In this document: positions 1 to 5,491 of the stretch, piece by piece
How the letters are laid out: each line of letters starts with the position of its first letter
How positions within the stretch are numbered: position 1 is the stretch's first letter
Assembly (NCBI GenBank): GCA_030146045.1
Contig: JASLDG010000020.1
Location: forward strand, 1 to 9,684
Length of the DNA: 9,684 bases
From: Candidatus Saccharimonadales bacterium
GTDB taxonomy: Bacteria > Patescibacteriota > Saccharimonadia > Saccharimonadales > Saccharimonadaceae
Direction: 5' to 3'
Notes under the pieces: generated by a model
Seen by the model: the letters and a program-made list of their open reading frames with translations, nothing else
Databases searched by the model: none
Told to the model about the DNA's origin: nothing
Made by a program: the position numbers and the translations under genes

Positions 1-9
1 GACATACTC

Positions 10-23
10 TCATAGTACTACAT
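10..23 (-). promoter_or_regulatory. Promoter-like element for a gene beyond the left edge
   Basis: The minus strand reads ATGTAGTACTATGA, matching 12 of 14 bases of the ctp promoter core (1331-1318), with TACTAT at 17-12 in place of TATAAT. It lies 22 bases past the ctp stop. No gene start is visible before the window ends, and no terminator hairpin is seen between the ctp stop and this element. Confidence 0.4.
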
Positions 24-44
24 TCCACCCCCTATTGCCATAAG

Positions 45-1277
45 CTACATCGAAAGAACTTGCTTAGCAATATCGAGCTGCGGATCTTTGTGGCCAGTAA
101 TGTCAGCGTTCGTCAAACCTACTTTATGGTCAGGCGTAAGCCCTTTGCCATTAATGTTCTTATCGTCAGGCGTATACCAACGTTGAATCGTTACCTTTAA
201 AAGTGCACCGCCCGACATGTCAACCATGGTCTGTACGGTTCCCTTACCATATGTCGTCTCACCAACAAGTGTCGCTTTGGCTTGTACGCGAAGTGCTGCC
301 GCTACAATTTCTGCAGCGCTTGCAGTTCCCTCATTTACCAACACTACCGTTGGTACCCCCTCGAGAATAGCATCATTGCCTGTCTTCTGCTGATCAAGTA
401 CTTTTCCTTCACGCTTTTCAGTTGCAACGATTTTGTTATTCAACCATAAACCCGCTACTTCTGGTGCGGCAGTAAGGTAACCGCCACCGTTGTCACGCAA
501 ATCTAGTATAATTTTTTTCGCCCCAGCCTCTTTGAGTTTCATTGCTTCGCTACGAGCCTGCGTACCTGTCTGCTCATCAAATCGCGAAACGCTGAGCGTA
601 CCGATATCGCCGTCAACTTTCGATGTTACGCTTGGACTGACAATCTCTTCTCGCGTCAAGGTAAACTGCTTCACTTCACCATCACGCACAACTGTCAATT
701 TAACAGTCGTGCCAATCTCACCGCGAATCTTCTGAACCACTTGATCAACAGTAAGCTTATCAAGAGATTGATCATTTACAGCACCGAGCATATCACCCGC
801 TTGTACTCCGCCCTTTGCCGCAGGCGTTTCGGGTAAAGTACGCACAACCGTCGGCTTGCCCTCACGCATACCGATTTCTGCACCGATACCACCTCCGATA
901 TTACCTGTTAAACTCTCCTGGAATTGCTTCGCCTCATCTTTCGTAAAATATTCAGTATGGGTGTCACCTGCAGCAGCTACAAGGCCCTTGCTCGCTCCTT
1001 GAATGAGCGTCTGATCATCAAGTTTCCCATCAAAGTTGGTCTTCAGTTGGCGATATGTTTGTTGTACCGAAGATAGATCGAGCGAACCTGTCTCCACCTT
1101 GATGCCAAGTGCTGGCGCAATAACACCAAGCACTTGGTCATGACGCATGCCTCCAAGGTAGCCGATGATAAGTGTTAATCCAACTATAAGCACCGCGCCA
1201 CTTGGGCTTACGCTCCATCGCTTCATCGTTTGTGCCTGTTTCTGCGCCGTGTGCGCCCCTGACTGGTGCTCTGCCAC
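45..1277 (-). CDS. S41 family carboxy-terminal processing protease with PDZ domain
   Basis: Ctp/Prc proteases are extracytoplasmic serine proteases that bind the C-termini of substrates through a PDZ domain and trim or degrade them. The 410 residues contain a short basic N-terminus, one membrane anchor or uncleaved signal (about 27-43), a PDZ domain (about 125-210, with GGGIGAEIG and GVQAGDMLGAVND), and the S41 core. The Ser-Lys pair is intact: Ser320 in NEGTASAAEI and Lys345 in TYGKGTVQT, 25 residues apart as in E. coli Prc. LDLRDNGGGYL (258-268) and the Trp-Tyr-Thr-Pro motif (367-370) are also family hallmarks. The start is GTG with a good Shine-Dalgarno; the stop is TAG. Neighbouring FtsEX and a cell-wall hydrolase suggest substrates in envelope remodelling, since Prc/CtpA enzymes of other bacteria degrade peptidoglycan hydrolases. 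That link is inference here. Confidence 0.95.
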   Translation of the reverse strand: MAEHQSGAHTAQKQAQTMKRWSVSPSGAVLIVGLTLIIGYLGGMRHDQVLGVIAPALGIKVETGSLDLSSVQQTYRQLKTNFDGKLDDQTLIQGASKGLVAAAGDTHTEYFTKDEAKQFQESLTGNIGGGIGAEIGMREGKPTVVRTLPETPAAKGGVQAGDMLGAVNDQSLDKLTVDQVVQKIRGEIGTTVKLTVVRDGEVKQFTLTREEIVSPSVTSKVDGDIGTLSVSRFDEQTGTQARSEAMKLKEAGAKKIILDLRDNGGGYLTAAPEVAGLWLNNKIVATEKREGKVLDQQKTGNDAILEGVPTVVLVNEGTASAAEIVAAALRVQAKATLVGETTYGKGTVQTMVDMSGGALLKVTIQRWYTPDDKNINGKGLTPDHKVGLTNADITGHKDPQLDIAKQVLSM

Positions 1278-1284
1278 TCTGTTT

Positions 1285-1290
1285 CCCCTT
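1285..1290 (-). promoter_or_regulatory. Shine-Dalgarno deciding the GTG start of the S41 protease
   Basis: AAGGGG lies seven bases before GTG at 1277. The next in-frame ATG (codon 18) has no such site, so the GTG start is preferred. Confidence 0.7.
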
Positions 1291-1317
1291 GTCTCTATCG
1301 CTATACTATCTTTCGTA

Positions 1318-1331
1318 TCATTATACTACAT
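1318..1331 (-). promoter_or_regulatory. Promoter of the S41 protease gene (TATAAT -10)
   Basis: The minus strand carries ATGTAGTATAATGA, with a perfect -10 TATAAT at 1325-1320. No convincing -35 is seen at 16-18 bases. Transcription from here would give a leader of about 35 bases containing the Shine-Dalgarno at 1290-1285, unlike the two leaderless genes upstream. Confidence 0.6.
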
Positions 1332-1343
1332 ACCGCCTATGCT

Positions 1344-1361
1344 CTACCGAAAAAGACTCAT
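1344..1361 (-). other. Possible five-codon mini-ORF (MSLFR) with strong Shine-Dalgarno
   Basis: Directly after the hairpin the minus strand has GGGGAGGAG, then eight bases, then ATG AGT CTT TTT CGG TAG. The ribosome-binding site is the best-looking in the window, yet the frame stops after five codons. It lies upstream of the ctp -10, so it would be translated only on transcripts reading through the hairpin or starting nearby. It may be chance. Confidence 0.2.
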
Positions 1362-1377
1362 TCAAGCTACTCCTCCC

Positions 1378-1416
1378 CTAACCTGAAAGCAGCACCGTGT
1401 GCTGCTTTCAGGTTAG
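1378..1416 (-). terminator. Perfect 18-bp hairpin after the CHAP gene, probable terminator without U-tract
   Basis: Bases 1378-1395 and 1399-1416 are exact reverse complements with a three-base loop (1396-1398), giving an uninterrupted 18-bp stem 21 bases past the CHAP stop codon. On the minus strand the hairpin is followed by GGGGAGGAG, not by U residues, so it is not a classical intrinsic terminator in that direction. It may terminate, protect the mRNA 3' end, or insulate the ctp promoter just downstream. In the plus direction a moderately T-rich run follows, but no gene is there to terminate. Confidence 0.65.
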
Positions 1417-1437
1417 TAGTTTCTCAAGCATAATCGC

Positions 1438-2613
1438 TTAGAAGTAAATGTAGACATCGTAGGCTCGCGGCGAGACATTATACATCTCGCTGTAGTGACC
1501 CCAGCCAGCGCCTCCGGCGTTATAATAATTATACTGACTGATATTGATGGTGCCGTTTGCGTTGACACTTTCAACCCATACCACGTGGCCGTATTGTCCT
1601 GCCGTGATCACCCCAACTGAGCCTGCACGCGGTGTCGATCCGGTTGCAATACCGGCCGAACGAGCTGCCGCAGGCCATTGGTTCGCATTACCGCGGCCAC
1701 CCCAATACGGCATCGCGCCTGTCTTTTGTTGTACCTTCCATGCGGTATAGCTTACACATTCACGATTATACATACCCCATGGGTCGACAATTGAGTCTTG
1801 TGGTGCATTCGCAAGGTAATTCGGATAACCGCCCTTATTCGGGTCACCTGCGACGGCTCGTCCGCCGCTTCCGCCATTCGCACGACGCATTGCAGCTTCG
1901 ATAGCAGCTTGCTGCTGTCGCTGCACTTCTGCTTTCTTGGCAGTGCGGTCAGCAGATAGATTTTGATAAGCAGCCTCTTCACCCCGCGTTTGATTCACAA
2001 GGTCTTGCTGTTCAGCTTCTTTACTTGCCAAGACGGCACGTTGATTCTTTTGATCCGCTAGAATTCGTTCTGCCTCGATTTTTTGCGCTTCAAGTTTCTT
2101 CTTAAGTGTTTTAATATCACCAATCGTACGGGTGAGCTGATCACGAACTGCCGAGCGGTACTCTTGCTTATCAACATACTCACTTATACTCTTACTACTT
2201 GCAAGCATTTCAATCGTAGAGATCTTATCATCCACATAGAGGCTCGCAAGCGTATCCCCAAGAACACTTTGGTTTTTCTCAATTTTGGTCTGATTTTCAG
2301 CAATGCTCGCGACCGTCTGATCATACTCAGCCTGTTTAAGGTCAATCTGCTTTTGCAAGGCTGCCTTTTCATTTGATAGACGATTAAGCTCAACCTGCAG
2401 AGTATTCGCCTTTTGGCTGAGCTCGCCAGCACGCGCTTGATACTGATCAATCTCGCTCTGGAGCGCCTTAATACGCTCATCGAACTCATCAGCCCGAGCA
2501 GGCTGCGTAAACTGAAACGGCGCAACAACCGCCATAAAAACCGCAAGAAAGATGAGCGCACCCCTGCCTGCGTGCCTTTTGATCTGAGATGGTGTGGTGG
2601 ACCGTTTGATCAT
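1438..2613 (-). CDS. Secreted coiled-coil CHAP-domain peptidoglycan hydrolase (PcsB-like)
   Basis: Likely cuts peptidoglycan at the septum under control of FtsEX, as PcsB does in streptococci. The 391 residues divide into a basic N-terminus and signal peptide (hydrophobic core about 18-36, likely cleavage after ARA at 41), a long coiled coil (about 42-240, rich in Glu, Gln, Lys and Ala), a Gly-rich linker (247-262), and a C-terminal CHAP domain (about 270-391). The putative catalytic Cys286 (NRECVSYTAW) and His343 (QYGHVVWVE) are present, with a third polar residue probably near Asn357-Asn362. Length and layout are close to pneumococcal PcsB. CHAP enzymes are amidases or endopeptidases; which one cannot be told here. 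The ATG lacks a Shine-Dalgarno and sits eight bases from its -10. The stop is TAA and a strong hairpin follows. A role in attack on a host cell wall is possible but not shown. Confidence 0.9.
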   Translation of the reverse strand: MIKRSTTPSQIKRHAGRGALIFLAVFMAVVAPFQFTQPARADEFDERIKALQSEIDQYQARAGELSQKANTLQVELNRLSNEKAALQKQIDLKQAEYDQTVASIAENQTKIEKNQSVLGDTLASLYVDDKISTIEMLASSKSISEYVDKQEYRSAVRDQLTRTIGDIKTLKKKLEAQKIEAERILADQKNQRAVLASKEAEQQDLVNQTRGEEAAYQNLSADRTAKKAEVQRQQQAAIEAAMRRANGGSGGRAVAGDPNKGGYPNYLANAPQDSIVDPWGMYNRECVSYTAWKVQQKTGAMPYWGGRGNANQWPAAARSAGIATGSTPRAGSVGVITAGQYGHVVWVESVNANGTINISQYNYYNAGGAGWGHYSEMYNVSPRAYDVYIYF

Positions 2614-2621
2614 TACTTCTT

Positions 2622-2650
2622 ATGGTAATACACTGAATGACATATGTCAA
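2622..2650 (-). promoter_or_regulatory. Promoter of the CHAP hydrolase gene, consensus -35
   Basis: In the 78-base gap after ftsX the minus strand carries TTGACA (2650-2645), a perfect -35. After a 17-base spacer comes TACCAT (2627-2622), a four-of-six match to the -10. Only eight bases (2621-2614) lie between the -10 and the ATG at 2613, so the predicted start of transcription falls within a base or two of the ATG. This again implies a leaderless mRNA; no properly spaced Shine-Dalgarno is present. Confidence 0.65.
2638..2649. repeat. 12-bp perfect palindrome over the -35 box
   Basis: TGACATATGTCA reads the same on both strands and shares five of six bases with the -35 hexamer of the CHAP gene promoter. 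A palindrome in this position could be an operator for a dimeric repressor, or chance. No regulator gene is visible in the window. Confidence 0.4.
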
Positions 2651-2691
2651 TACTTATGGTTAAAATTACACCGCACACCCCTACCCACTCT

Positions 2692-3669
2692 CTACAGCTT
2701 AAGATATCGACGCGTCGCAAATAGCGAAGACACAATCCCGATCAATGATCCAAGTGCAATCATAATCAGGAGCACAAGTCCGATATATACTGTTACGATA
2801 TCAATCGTTGGCTGCACGGCAATCTCATAGCTTGCGAGCTTGTCACGCGACGCATAGAGCGCAAGTACCCCAAGTCCGGTCGCCACAAGAGCAGCAATAA
2901 ATCCATAAACCATGGCTTCAACAACAAATGGGCCACGTATGAAACTTCGATCGGCGCCAATCAACTTCATCATTTGAATCTCTTCCTTGCGATTAAAGAT
3001 AGCCATGCGAATCGTATTAAAAACAATAAGCGCAGAGATAGCGACAAACACAACACTCGCGACGATACCAACTCGATCAGCAAACTGAGCCGCTCGACCA
3101 ATCTCGACGATAGCCTTGCGACGATCGCCACTGAATGATGGTTTATGGGTCGGATCTTCGTATTTCTTATAGAGCGCATTTGTTTTAGTAAACGCGTCGA
3201 GCTGGGATGGATCGTTGATATTTTCTATCTGTATACGAAATCGTCCAGGAAGCTTATTGGTTGCCTCATTTAGGGCATCAAGCGTATCTCGATTGTTGAC
3301 ATTCTCGCGAGCAAAATCCTGTTTCGCCTGCGCTGGACTTGTGTAAGAGACATTCTGCACCCCAGGCAGTTTCTTGAGCGTATCACCAATCTTTGAAGCC
3401 TGATCATCTGGTGTATCTGTACGAACATAGATTGACATATCAACTCTTGTCTTAATCTGCTCAACTGTATCAACCAGCGTTTGTCGAGCGGCGAGCGTAA
3501 TAAAAATAATCAAAAGAGTAATCGTCATTACGGCTGTTGCAGCTACCGTCAACCAGGCATTGCGGCTGAAGTTATTAATACCGTATCGGCACATCCGAAC
3601 AAACGTCAACCACTGACGTCGCTTACGTTTCTGTTGTGCAAATGCACGTGCATCCATTTTCCTTGCCAT
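2692..3669 (-). CDS. ftsX: Cell division permease-like protein FtsX
   Basis: FtsX is the membrane half of FtsEX; its large extracellular loop contacts a peptidoglycan hydrolase or its activator. The 325 residues show a basic cytoplasmic N-terminus (1-38), TM1 (about 39-61), an extracellular domain (about 62-198), then TM2 (201-222), TM3 (247-273) and TM4 (about 291-317). This is the standard FtsX layout. The conserved RKEEIQMMKLIGAD after TM2 (228-240) is typical of FtsX. The ATG overlaps the ftsE stop as TAATG, indicating coupled translation; a purine-rich GGGGAG lies 12 bases upstream, a long spacing. The stop is TAG. The next gene, a coiled-coil CHAP hydrolase, is the expected extracellular partner. 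Confidence 0.95.
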   Translation of the reverse strand: MARKMDARAFAQQKRKRRQWLTFVRMCRYGINNFSRNAWLTVAATAVMTITLLIIFITLAARQTLVDTVEQIKTRVDMSIYVRTDTPDDQASKIGDTLKKLPGVQNVSYTSPAQAKQDFARENVNNRDTLDALNEATNKLPGRFRIQIENINDPSQLDAFTKTNALYKKYEDPTHKPSFSGDRRKAIVEIGRAAQFADRVGIVASVVFVAISALIVFNTIRMAIFNRKEEIQMMKLIGADRSFIRGPFVVEAMVYGFIAALVATGLGVLALYASRDKLASYEIAVQPTIDIVTVYIGLVLLIMIALGSLIGIVSSLFATRRYLKL

Positions 3670-4352
3670 TACTGTCTGTAACTCCCCTGCGCCTGATCGC
3701 TCGTGATCTTGCCATGATCGATAGTAATTACTCGACGTTTCAACCTATTAACAATCTCAACATTGTGCGTAGTCAACAATACGGTTGTTCCATACTTATT
3801 AATCTTCTCAAGCAAACGTACGATATCCCAGCTATGCTTTGGGTCCAGATTACCAGTCGGCTCATCTGCAATCAGTATTTTTGGTTGACGCACAACAGCT
3901 CGAGCTATCGCCACACGTTGACGCTCGCCACCCGAGAGCTGATGAGGAAACTTCTTTTCTTTGCCAGTAAGACCCACGAGCTCAATAACTTTTGGCACCG
4001 TGCTTTTAATCTCACGATTTGTCATACCAGCGATTTCAAGCGCAAACGCCACATTCTCAAACACCGTTCGTTGTGGTAACAGCTTGAAATCTTGAAACAC
4101 GACACCAATCTTACGACGCAAAAGCGGAATGTGCTTGTCCTTCAAGGTATCGTAATCAATACCACCAACCACAATCTTACCGCTCGTTGGCTTTTCTTCG
4201 CGCGTCAGTAGCTTAAGAAGCGTACTTTTGCCTGCACCGCTTGTCCCCACGATAATGACAAATTCCTTTGGATCAACATGTAAACTAACACGGTTCAATG
4301 CCGGCTTACCATCACGTGCATATGTTTTTGTTACCCTATCTAACAGAATCAT
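3669..4352 (-). CDS. ftsE: Cell division ABC transporter ATP-binding protein FtsE
   Basis: FtsE is the cytoplasmic ATPase of the FtsEX complex, which does not transport a solute. It transmits ATP hydrolysis through FtsX to activate peptidoglycan hydrolases at the division site. The protein has 227 residues, the usual size. Walker A is GTSGAGKS (36-43), the Q-loop is VFQDFKLLPQRT (85-96), the signature is LSGGERQRVAIARA (139-152), Walker B is ILIADEP (159-165) followed by TGNLDP, and the switch histidine is in TTHN. The short N-terminus starting MILLDRVTKTY aligns with other FtsE starts, so the ATG is secure although it has no Shine-Dalgarno. LolD/MacB-type ATPases are similar, but the FtsX partner next door settles the call. 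It overlaps ftsX by one base (TAATG). Confidence 0.96.
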   Translation of the reverse strand: MILLDRVTKTYARDGKPALNRVSLHVDPKEFVIIVGTSGAGKSTLLKLLTREEKPTSGKIVVGGIDYDTLKDKHIPLLRRKIGVVFQDFKLLPQRTVFENVAFALEIAGMTNREIKSTVPKVIELVGLTGKEKKFPHQLSGGERQRVAIARAVVRQPKILIADEPTGNLDPKHSWDIVRLLEKINKYGTTVLLTTHNVEIVNRLKRRVITIDHGKITSDQAQGSYRQ

Positions 4353-4362
4353 TTCTTTATAT

Positions 4363-4390
4363 AGTATAGCATAAGCCTGTTATTTTTCGA
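4363..4390 (-). promoter_or_regulatory. Promoter of ftsEX with extended -10, close to the start codon
   Basis: The minus strand carries TGCTATACT (4371-4363), a textbook extended -10 (TG-N-TATACT). A weak -35 candidate, TCGAAA (4390-4385), lies 16 bases upstream. Only ten bases separate the -10 from the ftsE ATG, so transcription should begin about three or four bases before the ATG. No Shine-Dalgarno is present in those ten bases (ATATAAAGAA). It sits in the 47-base gap after prfB. Confidence 0.7.
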
Positions 4391-4399
4391 GTACCTTCT

Positions 4400-5488
4400 C
4401 TATCGACCAATATCTTGAGTCAAGTAGGTATCGATAAAGCCGTCAATTTTACCATCAAGCACTCCGCGTACGTCCTTCTCTTCATACTTCGTGCGCGTAT
4501 CCTTTGCCAGGGTATACGGGTGAAGTACATAGTTACGAATCTGGGAGCCCCAGTTCGCGCTCTCACCAGCCTGCAAGTCACTAATCGAAGCCGCATGCTG
4601 CTCCAGTTGGAGTTGTGCTAACTTTGATCGGAGTACCCTGAGGGCAGTTTCACGGTTCTGAAGCTGCGACCGCTCGTTCTGAATTGCCACCACAATACCG
4701 GTTGGAATATGGGTAATGCGCACCGCAGAATCGGTTGTATTGACACTTTGCCCACCCTTGCCACTACTGCGATATACGTCAATCTTGAGATCTTTATCGT
4801 GTACCGTGACTTCGTCAGGCGTATCAATCTGCGGCAGAATCTCTACGAGCGCGAAGCTTGTTTGGCGTAGATTGTCGCTATTAAACGGGCTTAGACGTAC
4901 TAAACGGTGTACGCCGTGCTCGCTCCTTAGTTTGCCATAAGCAAACGAACCATTCACTTCAATCACGACTGTCTTAATACCCGCCTCTTCACCTACAGAT
5001 CGCTCAACAATTGCTGTTTCCATACTGGCCTTTTCGGCCCAACGTAGATACATACGCTCAAGCATCTCTGCCCAATCTTGCGCGTCAGTGCCGCCGACCC
5101 CGGCTGTAATACGTAAAATAACATTATAGCCATCAAACTTTCCGCCATAGAGCAGGTCTTTTTTACGCTCCGCAAACTCATTTTCCATCGCCCTTACCTG
5201 CTCATCGAACTCTGCATACAGACTATCGTCACCAAGTTGCATAAGCTCAACAATATCGTTAAGCTGCGCGCGTAGTGTAATCCAAGGATCAACAAGCGCC
5301 GCTAGCTGCGCTTGCTCTTTAGCGAGTTGTTGAGCATGGGATGGGTTGTGCCAAATCTCCGGCTGAGCCAAACGAGTATTCAACACCTCAAGCTCCGTCT
5401 GACGAGTTGCGATAGCAAGCCGTTCCATACTCTCATCAACCTCTTGACTGAGGCGCTCAATCCGCTGTACAAGCGTTTGAATCGTCAC
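4400..5488 (-). CDS. prfB: Peptide chain release factor 2 (RF2)
   Basis: RF2 reads UAA and UGA stop codons in the ribosomal A site and releases the finished protein. The protein has 362 residues, full RF2 length. The stop-recognition tripeptide SPF (200-202, in VRLSPFNSD) marks it as RF2 rather than RF1, and the catalytic GGQ is at 245-247 (SSGKGGQSVNTTDSAVRITH). The N-terminal coiled coil (1-110) and the AGVGGTDAQDWAEMLERMYLRW segment (about 129-150) also match RF2. The start is GTG, four bases past the end of murD, with GGAAG eight bases upstream. The N-terminus aligns with E. coli RF2 past the point where that gene shifts frame. No in-frame TGA interrupts this one, so the common autoregulatory +1 frameshift is absent. 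The residue before GGQ is Lys, where Ala or Pro is usual. The stop is TAG, which RF2 itself cannot read. Confidence 0.97.
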   Translation of the reverse strand: MTIQTLVQRIERLSQEVDESMERLAIATRQTELEVLNTRLAQPEIWHNPSHAQQLAKEQAQLAALVDPWITLRAQLNDIVELMQLGDDSLYAEFDEQVRAMENEFAERKKDLLYGGKFDGYNVILRITAGVGGTDAQDWAEMLERMYLRWAEKASMETAIVERSVGEEAGIKTVVIEVNGSFAYGKLRSEHGVHRLVRLSPFNSDNLRQTSFALVEILPQIDTPDEVTVHDKDLKIDVYRSSGKGGQSVNTTDSAVRITHIPTGIVVAIQNERSQLQNRETALRVLRSKLAQLQLEQHAASISDLQAGESANWGSQIRNYVLHPYTLAKDTRTKYEEKDVRGVLDGKIDGFIDTYLTQDIGR

Positions 5489-5491
5489 GCT

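Larger units (their letters stand above)
2619..2660. repeat. Pair of 8-bp direct repeats bracketing the CHAP promoter
   Basis: CTTATGGT occurs at 2619-2626 and again at 2653-2660 on the plus strand (ACCATAAG on the coding strand), 34 bases start to start. The downstream copy overlaps the -10 and the upstream copy lies just upstream of the -35. This is a candidate protein-binding arrangement; an 8-bp repeat could also be chance. Confidence 0.35.

Noticed and set aside
3636..4079. Plus-strand open frame of 147 codons across the ftsE-ftsX junction
   Set aside because: Antisense to two conserved genes with a one-base overlap; no supporting signals.
4381..4402. Terminator between prfB and ftsE
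   Set aside because: GAGTAC/GTACTC self-complementarity is too short and no stable stem with a U-run is present.
5400..5488. Programmed frameshift in prfB
   Set aside because: Looked for the in-frame TGA expected near codon 26; the frame is open and aligns with RF2 on both sides of that point.
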